DNA from: an uncultured Desulfobacterales bacterium
GTDB taxonomy: Bacteria > Desulfobacterota > Desulfobacteria > Desulfobacterales > JAHEIW01
Reading direction: 5' to 3'
Assembly: GCA_947259495.1 (NCBI GenBank)
Contig: CAMYLV010000009.1
Span: 1-64,000 of the forward strand
Length of the DNA: 64,000 nt
Each line of letters starts with the position of its first letter. The stretch's first letter is position 1. The position numbers and the translations under genes were made by a program. This document shows, piece by piece, positions 1 through 8,408 of the stretch. The notes below the pieces were generated by a model that was not told where the DNA came from, made no database searches, and saw only the letters and a list, made by a program, of their open reading frames with translations.

Positions 1-243
1 ATCGCCTCGGGCGTGATCGACAAACTGGCCGTGGAAAACCTGGCGAAAACCCCGTTTACCCCGCTGGCCAATTTCACCGGCCAGCCGGCCATGTCCGTGC
101 CGCTTTACTGGACCTCGGATGGACTGCCCTGCGGCGTGCAATTTATGGGTCGCCATGCAGATGAAGCCTCCCTGCTGCAGCTGGCCGCGCAGTTGGAGGA
201 AGCGCAGCCCTGGTTTGATAAACGCCCTCCGATATGCGCATAA
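1..243 (+). CDS. Amidase family protein, C-terminal fragment (cut by window start)
   Basis: Only about the last 80 residues are present; the frame is open from base 1, so the listed GTG at 13 is not a real start. The sequence '[16 protein letters not shown]' followed by '[22 protein letters not shown]' matches the C-terminal end of the amidase signature family (GatA/AtzF-like), where this segment closes the fold behind the Ser-Ser-Lys catalytic core. The catalytic part lies outside the window, so the substrate cannot be assigned. A terminator-like hairpin follows the stop codon. Confidence 0.85.
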   Translation: MASGVIDKLAVENLAKTPFTPLANFTGQPAMSVPLYWTSDGLPCGVQFMGRHADEASLLQLAAQLEEAQPWFDKRPPICA

Positions 244-272
244 GATTTGACAGCCGGGCGAGTGTTTGCAGC

Positions 273-300
273 AGGGGCTTCATAACGGCCCCTCTTTCAA
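273..300 (+). terminator. Hairpin terminator after the amidase gene
   Basis: AGGGGC and GCCCCT form a 6-bp GC-rich stem with a 9-nt loop, followed by CTTTC. It lies about 30 bp after the amidase stop. The T-run is short, so strength is uncertain. Confidence 0.45.
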
Positions 301-348
301 AACTTTATACCTCAAATCGTGGCTCGGCTTGCCCCGTTGGGCTGTATT

Positions 349-1276
349 TTATGAAGACGGTTTGGTGGCCGTCTTGCCAAGCTTTTCAAGCTGCTTGTCG
401 ATGACCTCCTGAAATCCCTTGAGGCTGCGATCTCGCAACCGTCTGCCGTTGATAAATACGGTGGGTGTGCCTCGGACCCCGGCGCGGCGTCCATCTGAAA
501 GATCCTGTCTCACCTTTCCTTGAATGGCAGGATCTTTCTTCATTTTTTCATATTCTTCTTGATTCAGGCCGACGGCCAGGGCAATATCTTGAATTTTCTG
601 GTCATTGATCCGATTATAATTTTCAAATAGCAGGTCGTGAAACTCCCAGAATTTTCCCTGGATAATTTTCAAATAGCAGGTCGTGAAACTCCCAGAATTT
701 TCCCTGGCTTTCTGCCGCCAGGGCAGCAATCGCTGCTTTCATGGCAAATTTGTGATTTTGAAGGGGAAAGTTTTTAAAAACAACTTTAACATCTTGCGGA
801 TATTTCTCGAGCACCTGCTCGAGTACGGGCACAAGCTCCGCACAGTACTTTCATTGAAAGTCATCGAAAACAGCGATCACCACGGGTGCGTCTGCCGGTC
901 CCTTAAAAGGCGCGCCGGAAGTATTGATTGTCTGGATAAAATCAATGGTAACCACCTGTACTGTTTTGTTTTTACCGCTGCTCAAAACCAGCGTATCGCC
1001 TCTGGGCCCTAATTTAATCTGATCCACATGTTTGCCGACATCAATTTTAGCCTCCGGCCGGTTGCTTGATGAGTAGATCAAAATTTCGCCCTTTTCGGTC
1101 AGTATAAAAATCTTCCGTCCGTCAGGCGTAAGGGCCACGTCAATGGGTGTTGCGTCCAGCTTCAGGGTTTGATAGACGTCCCACTCCAGGTTGTCGGAAG
1201 CCAGGACACCGGCGAAAGCGCCCGGGACGATTACCAAAATCAACACCATGATCAATTTGCGATTTTTCCAATTCAT
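349..1276 (-). CDS. Exported DsbA-fold protein, probable selenoprotein (UxxC), frame broken by a 46-bp duplication
   Basis: Read on the minus strand, the N-terminus is a signal peptide ('MNWKNRKLIMVLILVIVPGA') followed by about 85 residues resembling beta-propeller blades ('DVALTPDGRKIFILTEKG'). A DsbA/thioredoxin fold then begins at 'PADAPVVIAVFDDFQ'. The next codon is TGA, and the same frame continues as 'KYCAELVPVLEQVLEKYP'. DsbA-like proteins have CPYC at this point, so the TGA replaces the first active-site Cys and gives UKYC. A SECIS-like hairpin lies 27 nt after the TGA. About 140 nt further on, a perfect 46-bp tandem duplication shifts the frame. Removing one copy restores '...FHDLLFENYNRINDQKI...' through the cis-Pro loop 'RGTPTVFING' to the stop. 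The ORF track therefore shows three pieces. The product is probably a periplasmic thiol-disulfide oxidoreductase. The duplication may be a real inactivating event or an assembly error. Confidence 0.78.
616..707. repeat. Perfect 46-bp tandem duplication inside the DsbA-fold gene
   Basis: Bases 616-661 and 662-707 are identical copies starting ATAATTTTCAAATAGC. Because 46 is not a multiple of three, the second copy throws the gene out of frame ('...FENYPGKILGVSRPAI' then stop). Confidence 0.95.
806..823 (-). promoter_or_regulatory. Candidate bacterial SECIS hairpin
   Basis: On the coding (minus) strand, CTCGAGC-AGGT-GCTCGAG forms a perfect 7-bp stem with a tetraloop containing G in its first two positions. 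It starts 27 nt after the in-frame TGA (851-853), so the apical loop is about 35 nt from the TGA. This agrees with the known rules for bacterial SECIS elements: a small loop with an early G, roughly 16-37 nt from the UGA. Selenoprotein recoding is inferred; selA/B/C/D are not in the window. Confidence 0.65.
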
Positions 1277-1595
1277 TTGTAAAATTCCTTGTCTTATAAA
1301 ATTGAGTGAGAATGATTACCCGGATCGCGGAATGGGGTCATGTTATTATGGATTATACGATAAGACACAAAACTAATTTCTAACAAGCTTAACACGATTG
1401 TAGGAATAAAAAGGCTGAAATGCAAGCTCAGTTAACACCATCAAAAAGATTATGATAAACTTTTTTTGTAATAACAACTATTTTTACGCCACGGCCCTTA
1501 GAAAAATTAAATTCGAATGCACAATATAACAATAATAACAGAATATTACGGTTTAATTTATACTTTGCGCCTTAGCGTCTTTGCGTGAGGACGCT
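1277..1595. other. AT-rich intergenic region with a short 7-nt-periodic tract
   Basis: I see no gene here. The stretch is AT-rich and lies between the DsbA-fold gene (minus, start side) and the end of the permease gene. Near 1565-1592 there is a CTTTGCGCCTTAGCGTCTTT tract, one of several heptad-periodic repeat types seen in this window. Confidence 0.6.
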
Positions 1596-2576
1596 TCAGT
1601 CCGGCCGATAAGGTTTGCCCAGAGCCGAGGGGGCCATGCTCGAAAACATATTCAGCACGGCTCTGACATGCGCTTTGTTTTCGGCCCAGATCTGCACGGA
1701 TTCATTCTGTGCAATGGACATGATCAACAGTGTAAAAATCATCAACGGGAAAGGCGCCACCTGAAAGACCTGGGCGGGTACCGACGGCAACCACCCCTGG
1801 AGATAGATGCCGAGGACCTGTAAAAAAGAAAAAAGATAGGCCCCGATCGCCGCCCGAACCGGATTCCAGCCACCGAAAATAACCAGTGCCAGAGCGATCC
1901 AGCCGGTACCTTCAGCGCCCTGGGGGCGACCCCAGCCGGGTTTGGTTGCCAGCGAAAATGTGGCCCCGGCCAAACCCACCAGCAGGCCGCCGCAGATGGC
2001 ATAAAATAACTGCAACTTTTGCGGGCTTATTCCCCGGGCATAAGACGCCCGGGGGTGTTCACCCACCGAGCGCATCTTAAGACCGTAAGGGGTGTGATAA
2101 ACATACCACCAGCACAGCAGAATCAACAGCAGGCTGAAATAAACCGGTACATTATGGTGAAAAAAAACATCCCCGACAAACGGAATCTTATCCAGCAGCG
2201 GTATTGTCAGCGGCTTGACCTGAGGTCCCTGGATGCGGGAGTAAGGGTTCCCGATAAAATACGCCAGGTCGCGCCCCATCAGCGTTAAAACAAACCCAAC
2301 GGCCACCTGGTTCTGACCCAGGTAAATGCTGAAAACCGCCACAGTCAGAGCCATCAGCGCACCCACCAGCGCACCGGCGATAAAACCGGCCAGCACGCTG
2401 TGGGTCTCAAAGGCAACAGCAAACGCGGCCATGGCACTCAACAGAATGGAGCCGTCCAGAGAAAGATTGATAAGCCCGGCTTTCTCCGTAATGGTCTCGC
2501 CCAGGGCCGCCAGCACAATCGGAGCGGCTCCAACAATAACGCCGGCAAACAAAATCGTAATATCCAGTTCGGTCAT
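1596..2576 (-). CDS. Nucleoside-type ABC transporter permease (NupQ/YufQ-like)
   Basis: A 326-aa hydrophobic protein of the BPD_transp_2 (RbsC/LivH-like) family, with many membrane segments and the family core 'GLINLSLDGSILLSAMAAFA', which resembles the permease segment 'G..NLG.EG....GA'. It is the second inner-membrane permease of the BMP-type nucleoside importer whose other parts lie upstream on the same strand. Gene order on the minus strand is binding protein, ATPase, permease P, permease Q, as in nupNOPQ of Bacillus. The last residues and the stop are adjacent to the heptad tract near 1580. Substrate assignment (purine or other nucleosides) is by family only. Confidence 0.85.
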   Translation of the reverse strand: MTELDITILFAGVIVGAAPIVLAALGETITEKAGLINLSLDGSILLSAMAAFAVAFETHSVLAGFIAGALVGALMALTVAVFSIYLGQNQVAVGFVLTLMGRDLAYFIGNPYSRIQGPQVKPLTIPLLDKIPFVGDVFFHHNVPVYFSLLLILLCWWYVYHTPYGLKMRSVGEHPRASYARGISPQKLQLFYAICGGLLVGLAGATFSLATKPGWGRPQGAEGTGWIALALVIFGGWNPVRAAIGAYLFSFLQVLGIYLQGWLPSVPAQVFQVAPFPLMIFTLLIMSIAQNESVQIWAENKAHVRAVLNMFSSMAPSALGKPYRPD

Positions 2577-2658
2577 ATTACTTGACTTATTCCATCAGAA
2601 CAATCGGGTACAGGATCCATACCGTCACACGGCTCAAGGCGCACGGCACACGGTTTTC

Positions 2659-2853
2659 GGCATAGCGCAGAGGGCATAGCGCAAAGCGCTGAAAGAATGA
2701 GATAAAAGATCGCAAATCAAATTGCCCCATGCTCCATTCCTTTTGCTTTTCTATGGGCGCTCTGTCATCTGCCCTCTATCTGTCCTCTGTCTTCTGTTCT
2801 CTGCCTCCTATCATGTGACCTCCGTCCTCTGTCTTCTGTCCTCTGACTTCCGC
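2659..2853. repeat. Two heptad-periodic repeat tracts between the permease genes
   Basis: Bases 2659-2691 contain CATAGCGCAGAGGGCATAGC-type repeats. Bases 2759-2853 consist of units such as TCTGTCC, TCTGTCT and TCTGTTC repeated with a 7-nt period. The second tract overlaps the 3' end of the next permease gene, which ends at 2776. A related TCTGTCC/TCTGTCT tract recurs at 9610-9647. Confidence 0.85.
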
Positions 2854-3894
2854 CCGCCGCCGTCGCCAGCCATGAATTCCCAGGGTGGCGAGCACCAGGG
2901 CACCTTGAATCACACCGCTTAAGGAAGAGTCCAGCTGAAGCGCCATGGGCAGCTGGATGCTGCCGACATTGAGGCAGGCGAAAAAGAGTGCTACCCATGG
3001 CACCAGCCAAATATTATAATTGGAAAGCATGGCCACCAGCAGGGCCAGATACCCGTAATTGCTGGATATGGCCGGCAGCAAACGGTGATAAACCCCGCTG
3101 ACCTGAAGGCTTCCGGCGACACCGGCGAATCCGCCGGCAAAAATCATGGCCAGCACCATATTACGGGCCGGTTTCAGACCGAACAAATAGGCTGCGGACG
3201 GATTGTTGCCGATGGCTTTTAAATGCAGACCAATTTTTGTGTATCGTAGAAGCAGTGCGGTTAAAATCAGAGCAATACATACAATGGCCAGCGCTGGCAG
3301 CGACAGCCGGATCGATGCCACCTGGGACAGCCAAAGTGCAGGTGGAAAGACCTCCGTGCCACTCATCGATGCCACCCCCGGCCGCTTCCAGGGACCGAAT
3401 ACGAGCCACAGGATGACGCCCTGGGCTACAAAATTGAGTCCGAGGCCGGCAAAGATTTCATTGACGCCGCCCTTTGTTTTCAGAAAGCCGGCGATCAGGG
3501 CCCACAGGGCACCGCCGACCAGCCCGGCGATAATAGAACCCAAAATGATAATTGAGGGCATCTGGCTTTCCAGCCCCAGGCGTAAAATAGCGGTTGAAAA
3601 AACTGCGCCTATCATCACCTGACCCTCAATGCCGATGTTCCACAAACCGATCCGAAAGGTGAACAGCAGGCCACAGGCACATAAGGTCAAAGGAATCCAG
3701 CTTTTAATGACATGCGAAAATTTAATCCAGGACCCCAGAGATCCTTTAAAAATGTGATAATAGGCGGCCAGCGGCGGGGCGCCGGCAATGATCAAAACCA
3801 GGGAAGTGAAAAAAAACACGGCAGCCACGGTCACCAGAACATGCCGGGAATGCCTCGTCAAATATTCAAATCTGTTCATAAGAGGTGTTGCCAA
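2776..3894 (-). CDS. Nucleoside-type ABC transporter permease (NupP/YufP-like)
   Basis: A 372-aa permease of the same BPD_transp_2 family as the downstream one. It has several membrane spans and the motif 'FRIGLWNIGIEGQVMIGAVF', the typical conserved 'NIGxEGQ' loop. It is the first permease of the BMP importer. The family-like part ends near 'LVLATLGIHGWRRRR'. The final ~25 residues ('GQKTEDGGHMIGGREQKTED') are translated from the intergenic TCTGTCC-type heptad repeat, so the native C-terminus seems to have been replaced or extended by repeat DNA. The tail is hydrophilic and probably harmless. Confidence 0.87.
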   Translation of the reverse strand: MATPLMNRFEYLTRHSRHVLVTVAAVFFFTSLVLIIAGAPPLAAYYHIFKGSLGSWIKFSHVIKSWIPLTLCACGLLFTFRIGLWNIGIEGQVMIGAVFSTAILRLGLESQMPSIIILGSIIAGLVGGALWALIAGFLKTKGGVNEIFAGLGLNFVAQGVILWLVFGPWKRPGVASMSGTEVFPPALWLSQVASIRLSLPALAIVCIALILTALLLRYTKIGLHLKAIGNNPSAAYLFGLKPARNMVLAMIFAGGFAGVAGSLQVSGVYHRLLPAISSNYGYLALLVAMLSNYNIWLVPWVALFFACLNVGSIQLPMALQLDSSLSGVIQGALVLATLGIHGWRRRRAEVRGQKTEDGGHMIGGREQKTEDR

Positions 3895-4253
3895 AGGTAA
3901 CTGAGTAGACTTTTACTTTTTCGCACGGGCACTCGGCAAATTTGAAACTCGATCGAGGAAATTAAAATATTACCTGAATTTTGCACGAGTCGGAGGCTTT
4001 CATATGCAAGGAGACGCTCCTTAACTTTAAAAATTCAGATGCGTCATCCAACGGAACGGGACACTTCAGGGCGAAGCTATAGTGAACTATGCTTCGCCCT
4101 TAATAATCCGCCTGCGGCGGACCGATGGAAGTCTCCGGCTCGCCCACCGGGTGAAAATTCGTGCGATAAAAGGATTTTTATCCATCATACCGAACAGGTA
4201 TTTTGTTTTACTTCTATAATACTTCGCATTAATTTTCATGCAAAGTTCAGGTA
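3895..4253. other. Repeat-bearing gap inside the transporter operon
   Basis: No gene is supported; the listed plus-strand ORF is a shadow. The gap contains a strong hairpin at 4068-4100, the palindrome ATCCGCCTGCGGCGGA just after it, and short inverted segments around 3975-4035. It separates the ATPase gene from the first permease gene, which in related operons nearly touch. Confidence 0.6.
4068..4100. repeat. Near-perfect hairpin repeat
   Basis: AGGGCGAAGCTATAG and CTATGCTTCGCCCT form a 14-bp stem with one bulged base and a TGAA loop. It resembles a REP-type palindromic unit. A terminator role inside the operon is possible, but no T-run follows on the operon strand. Confidence 0.7.
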
Positions 4254-5714
4254 TTAAATCTTGCCTGCTATAGCCCTTCCCAATTCCTGGGCGTCTGTTT
4301 TAGCGGCTTCAACTTCTTTGAGAACCCGGCCGTTGAAAAAAACCAGCACACGATCGGCCACCATCAGAATCTCATCCAGTTCCGGCGAAGAAAAAACGAT
4401 GCTCGTTTTTTTACTGCAGTAGGCGTGTAAATGCTGCCAGACCCAGTTGACCGATTCAATGTCCAGTCCGCGGGTGGGATTTTCAAGAAGCAGCAATTGC
4501 GGATCTGGGGGAAGAAACGATAATAGCAGACGCTGCTGGTTGCCCCCCGATAGCTCTTCGACCGTTGAATCCGGCCGGCCTTTAATTTGAAACTTTTCGA
4601 TTTGTTGCTTGGCGTGCTGCAAAGCATCCAGCCAGCGAACCACAAAATGCTGCTGGTTGGCCTGAAGCGCAAAATGTTCAGTGATCCGCATTCCCGCAAT
4701 CAGCCCATCTTCAAGCCGCGATGCCGGCAGAAATGAAACGCCCTGATGCTTGAACGCGTGATGGTTTTTTCCGTACATGTCGCACCCCAGCAAGCTTATG
4801 GATCCGCGCCTTGCCTGCTTTAAACCGCCGGCAATTCGCAGAAAAACCCCCTGTCCGCTGCCCTCAAGACCGGCCAGTCCGACGACTTCGCCCTCACGGA
4901 TGATGACATCACAATCTTGAAGTCCCGCGCGTCCACCGATGCCGCATACCTGATTCAAGACCAGGACTTCTTTACCCGGGGTTTCGGAGCAGCGCGGAGG
5001 AAAAACCGGCGGCGTACCGAACATCATTTCCAGAAGTCCCCGGGAATCAAAAGGCCGATCCATCTCGCCGGTGACCTTGCCATGGCGCAACACGATTGCC
5101 CGGTCACACAGCGCCTCGACATCTTCCAGCTTATGCGACACCAGGATGATGCTTTTGCCCTCGGCTGCCAGCTTCTTGAGGGCATCAAAAAGAACCTCTT
5201 TCTGCGTACTGGAGATGCCGGTAGTCGGTTCATCCAGGATCAGCACCTGTATGCCAAGTGCCATAAGTCGAATAATTTCAAGTTGCTGTCGCTCCCCGAT
5301 GGTCAGCGTATTTAAAGCAACATCCGGCTTTAAAGTAAAATGCAGGGCTTCGGTCAGTGCATCGAATCTTCGGCGAAATTTTTTCCTTTGCGGGCCAAGC
5401 CCTTCGGTTTGCCCGAGCATAAAATTGTCCAGCACGGTTAACAGCGGAAAATCAAGCGGATCCTGGTAAAGCATGCCGATGCCCAGCTCGGCGGCCTGAG
5501 CCGGATTTCGATAATCAACCGCAGCGCCGTCGACTTGAATTAGGCCCCGTGTCGGCAGACTGAAACCCGCCAGGATTTTCATCAAAGTGCTTTTGCCGGC
5601 GCCATTTTCTCCCAGAATTCCGTGGATCTCACCGGGGGTCACTTTTAAATCGACCCCGTTGTTGGCTTTTATGGGGCCATAGGATTTGTGGATATCTCGC
5701 AGCTCTATTTGCAT
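4254..5714 (-). CDS. Nucleoside-type ABC transporter ATPase, duplicated domain (NupO/YufO-like)
   Basis: The 486-aa protein has two ABC ATPase halves. Half 1 carries Walker A 'GENGAGKST', signature 'LTIGERQQLEIIRLM' and Walker B 'VLILDEPTTGIS'. Half 2 carries signature 'LSGGNQQRLLLSF' and 'LLLLENPTRGLD', but its Walker A is degenerate ('GLEGSGQGVF', no Lys). That asymmetry is normal for RbsA/MglA/NupO-type proteins and is not a defect. It energises import through the two permeases encoded downstream. Start at MQIELRDIHKSYGPI. It lies between the binding-protein gene and the permeases, separated from each by about 360-380 bp of repeat-containing DNA. Confidence 0.9.
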   Translation of the reverse strand: MQIELRDIHKSYGPIKANNGVDLKVTPGEIHGILGENGAGKSTLMKILAGFSLPTRGLIQVDGAAVDYRNPAQAAELGIGMLYQDPLDFPLLTVLDNFMLGQTEGLGPQRKKFRRRFDALTEALHFTLKPDVALNTLTIGERQQLEIIRLMALGIQVLILDEPTTGISSTQKEVLFDALKKLAAEGKSIILVSHKLEDVEALCDRAIVLRHGKVTGEMDRPFDSRGLLEMMFGTPPVFPPRCSETPGKEVLVLNQVCGIGGRAGLQDCDVIIREGEVVGLAGLEGSGQGVFLRIAGGLKQARRGSISLLGCDMYGKNHHAFKHQGVSFLPASRLEDGLIAGMRITEHFALQANQQHFVVRWLDALQHAKQQIEKFQIKGRPDSTVEELSGGNQQRLLLSFLPPDPQLLLLENPTRGLDIESVNWVWQHLHAYCSKKTSIVFSSPELDEILMVADRVLVFFNGRVLKEVEAAKTDAQELGRAIAGKI

Positions 5715-5949
5715 GGTCAGTAAATGTCTTCAATTTAATTTAGCGAGTTGAAGCTAAATAGACTGATTCGGTCTAAAATGTAAACAGGTTTTAGAGGCAA
5801 TGGAGTGATGGCGTACTGGAAAACAAAAAGTGCAGAAGGCTTCGCGCGCACCTCCTGCACCTTGTTTTGTGTAGATATTTATTAAGACAGCGCTTGTTTA
5901 TATCGATGTATCTAATAACCGGTCGTCTAAATTAATTTAATGAATGAAA

Positions 5950-6104
5950 AAAAATATTTTTAATTTATTAATGAGGGATTTTTTTGATGAGCACGGCCGC
6001 ACAAGGATTTCAGCCTTCGGCGTACTGATAGTACGTCGAAGGTTGAAATTCGCGGAGAACAATGCTCATCGAAAAAAGACCCCTTTAGAAATTAAAAATT
6101 ATTT
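5950..6104. repeat. ~150-bp imperfect palindrome (long-palindrome family, copy 1)
   Basis: The outer arms are AT-rich (AATATTTTTAATTT... against ...AAATTAAAAATTATT), followed inward by GATGAGCA/TGCTCATC and the centre CGTACTGATAGTACG. It fills the gap between the binding-protein gene (its last codons touch the right arm) and the ATPase gene. It could act as a transcription attenuator or terminator after the highly expressed binding protein, or be a REP-like mobile unit. Related palindromes occur at 10961-11106 and 31321-31481. Confidence 0.8.
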
Positions 6105-7292
6105 GGCGCTGCTGGCGCCTTCCATCCCCTCCAGCAGCTGTCCCATGTACCAGACCTTTTTATCGCTTGCGGTTTGGCCGGCTTTGACAAACGGGCTGCC
6201 GTCCTGATAGTTCAGGGGACCCTTGAACAGGTTGATCTTTTTTGAACCCAGATCATTGATAAAACTGGCCAGATGCTTTTGGGCGGTCGCTGAAAGCGCC
6301 GGGCCGGCAGTAAATCCAATGGTACTGGTATCGGGATTATTGATGTCTTTCCAGTCCGGCCCCAGCCAGACCCACTTGGATTGCCACTTACCGGAGAAAG
6401 CGGCTTTCACGAAGTCCACATAACCCGGCCCCCAGTTAAAGTAAGGCACACCCAGGCAAACATCATCAGCACCTTCACAGGCACCGATGTAATCATACGG
6501 GATGGCCCAAACGGCTTTACCCTCCTGTTTTTTCTGTTTGGCCACCACCACCGCTTCGGTGGTGTCAATGCCGGAGATAACCACATCATACCCGGTATTG
6601 AAAAAATTCTGGGCAACCTGAGTCGGGTCAGCCGTAACACCGGGGATGTTGAACCAGAAGCCGATCCAGGTGACCTGAAATTTTAATTGCTTGGGATCTT
6701 TTTTTAGCACATTCTCCCAGGCATATTTTGCACCCAGATACGCACAAGCTGCCAGGCGGCGGGTTTCTTCGTTGATCAAAGGCCCCAGATAGCCGATTTT
6801 TCCGTTCTGGGTTGTAAGGGCCGCCGCAAATCCGGCCATCATTTTGCCGTATTCCATGCGCCCCATTAAATTGCTCAAATTCTTCGGGGCTTTGCCGGTC
6901 AGCACATCGTCTCCGGAGATATGAATGAAGTGTACATCCGGATGCATTGCCGCTGCCTCACGCGTTCCGTCTTTCATGTCGTCAGAGTTGGCAATGATCA
7001 GCGTGGCGCCTTTTTCTACCATATCGTCAACCAATTGCGGGATGGTGACTCCCTGGCGGTCGGCCGGATTAACTTTGTCAATATAAATCATCTTGCTGCC
7101 CGGCATCATTTTCTCGACATACTTGCCGCCCTCATAGTGGGCCTGACTCCAGCCGTGGTCGTTGTAAGGTCCGACGAGAAGCAACCCGAAGACATTGGGC
7201 TTTTCTTCTGCCGATACCAGACCGGCGGTGGCCAATATGAAGGCAAAAACAAGACAGCTGATTACGAACCCACAAAATATTTTTTTTGTCAT
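6099..7292 (-). CDS. BMP-family (PnrA/Med-like) ABC transporter substrate-binding protein
   Basis: I start the gene at the ATG of 'MTKKIFCGFVISCLVF', which has a GGAGGAAAATTC ribosome site directly upstream. The longer listed ORF adds 38 residues with no signal. The product (397 aa) has a cleavable signal peptide ending near 'GLVSA-EEKPN', then the BMP domain: 'LLLVGPYNDHGWSQAHYEGG', 'IIANSDDMKDG', 'IGYLGPLINEETRR' and 'FWFNIPGVTADPTQ'. BMP proteins bind nucleosides or related ligands in the periplasm and deliver them to NupP/NupQ. It is the promoter-proximal gene of the operon. Confidence 0.9.
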   Translation of the reverse strand: MTKKIFCGFVISCLVFAFILATAGLVSAEEKPNVFGLLLVGPYNDHGWSQAHYEGGKYVEKMMPGSKMIYIDKVNPADRQGVTIPQLVDDMVEKGATLIIANSDDMKDGTREAAAMHPDVHFIHISGDDVLTGKAPKNLSNLMGRMEYGKMMAGFAAALTTQNGKIGYLGPLINEETRRLAACAYLGAKYAWENVLKKDPKQLKFQVTWIGFWFNIPGVTADPTQVAQNFFNTGYDVVISGIDTTEAVVVAKQKKQEGKAVWAIPYDYIGACEGADDVCLGVPYFNWGPGYVDFVKAAFSGKWQSKWVWLGPDWKDINNPDTSTIGFTAGPALSATAQKHLASFINDLGSKKINLFKGPLNYQDGSPFVKAGQTASDKKVWYMGQLLEGMEGASSAK

Positions 7293-7669
7293 GAATTTTC
7301 CTCCTTTGTAATGCGAAATGGTAAGGCGTATCGTCACTGCTGGGAAAACGAAATAATTCCTTAAAGAGTCTGCTACCCGGGCCCCATGGTATGCAATCCC
7401 AAACAAGGGCCCTTGCCTCGATTAATTAGGAACACCAGAATACGTTATGATCATATATAAATGTAAAAAAGGATTCTGCCTTTATAAATAAAATACTTGC
7501 CTGTGGTCAAGTCTGATTTTCAAATTTAGCAAAATTTATTTTAATAAATTTCAGGCGGTTAGAATCTGTAAAATGATGTAAAATGATTTCTTGAATAATA
7601 TTAATAACAAAGCGCGTTTCAAATTTTATAAAATTATCTGCTTTCTGAATGCCGGCCCTTTCCAGGGAC

Positions 7670-7685
7670 GTTTTCACGTGAAACA
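7670..7685. promoter_or_regulatory. Degenerate parS-like site
   Basis: GTTTTCACGTGAAACA matches the ParB-binding parS consensus TGTTTCACGTGAAACA at 14 of 16 positions, with the central 12 bp intact. A perfect site lies 3.4 kb away at 11110, which raises the chance that this is a second, weaker site. Confidence 0.55.
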
Positions 7686-7701
7686 ATTTGCAGATTTTTT
7701 A

Positions 7702-7730
7702 TTGACATCTTCAATGATGTATGAATTATT
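7702..7730 (+). promoter_or_regulatory. Possible sigma-70 promoter for oadG-oadB
   Basis: TTGACA at 7702-7707 is followed after 17 bp by ATTATT. The -35 is perfect and the -10 is weak. It lies about 230 bp upstream of the oadG start, which would give a long leader. Confidence 0.3.
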
Positions 7731-7960
7731 AATTCGTTTACTAGCCTGTACCGGAACCATTTCATATCTTTCATATCTTACCTGATCGGTCTGCTTTTCG
7801 CGGGAGAAAAAGTTCAACACAATACGAATACTGAATAAAATGCTTTTTGAGACAGGCGTTTCTTGAATATCGAAACTTTTCTATAAAAAAGGTAAGCTGC
7901 CCTTTGTTATTTTAATTTTGTGCTTTTGTACGAAGCACGCATGCAACATGGAGGCATAAA

Positions 7961-8398
7961 TTGTTTGGCTTTGAAAACATAACGAACCAAAATGGATGGG
8001 CCATGGCGGCAGTGGGCGCATCGATTGTGTTTATGGGCCTGGTTGCGCTATCTTTTGTTATTTCCCAGATCCACAAATTGCTCAAACTCTGGGACGATAG
8101 ACAAAAGATAATCGATCGATTCAAGACAAAGGTCCCCGCTGATGCCGATGTGACAGAAGCGGTGGATGCCCGTGTTTATGAGGAACGCCACCTTCCGGCC
8201 GTTGATGAGCTTGCCAGCATTTACCAACCCCTGATAGACAAGTTGGAAGAACCCTTTAAACTTTCACAACTATTTGAAATTGCTAATAAAAATGACGTGC
8301 CCCACCCACATCTGTCGATACAGCGATTGCAAGAGGCCGGATTGCTGGTGGCACAGGGAGACGGTACCTTCACCTGGAATAAACAAATAGAAGATTAA
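7961..8398 (+). CDS. OadG-like gamma subunit of sodium-translocating decarboxylase
   Basis: The 145-aa protein starts at TTG (7961) behind GGAGG (7950). It has one N-terminal membrane span ('GWAMAAVGASIVFMGLVALS'), the hallmark of OadG/MmdD-type small subunits, followed by a charged soluble tail longer than usual that ends in a small winged-helix-like segment. It sits 10 bp before oadB, so the two are co-transcribed. The carboxyltransferase (alpha) and biotin carrier genes that complete such pumps are not adjacent, so the cognate substrate (oxaloacetate, methylmalonyl-CoA or glutaconyl-CoA) is unknown. Confidence 0.75.
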   Translation: MFGFENITNQNGWAMAAVGASIVFMGLVALSFVISQIHKLLKLWDDRQKIIDRFKTKVPADADVTEAVDARVYEERHLPAVDELASIYQPLIDKLEEPFKLSQLFEIANKNDVPHPHLSIQRLQEAGLLVAQGDGTFTWNKQIED

Positions 8399-8408
8399 AG
8401 GATAAGCC

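Larger units (their letters stand above)
7293..7960. other. Intergenic region with divergent transcription and a near-parS site
   Basis: This AT-rich stretch separates the BMP operon (minus) from oadG (plus). No coding sequence is convincing. It contains the parS-like 16-mer at 7670-7685 and a plausible sigma-70-type promoter directed to oadG at 7702-7730. Confidence 0.6.

Noticed and set aside
4917-5469. Two 132-aa plus-strand ORFs opposite the ATPase gene
   Set aside because: They are antisense shadows of conserved ABC ATPase motifs.
4254-5714. Degenerate Walker A in the second ATPase half taken as inactivation
   Set aside because: RbsA/NupO-type proteins normally have this asymmetry.
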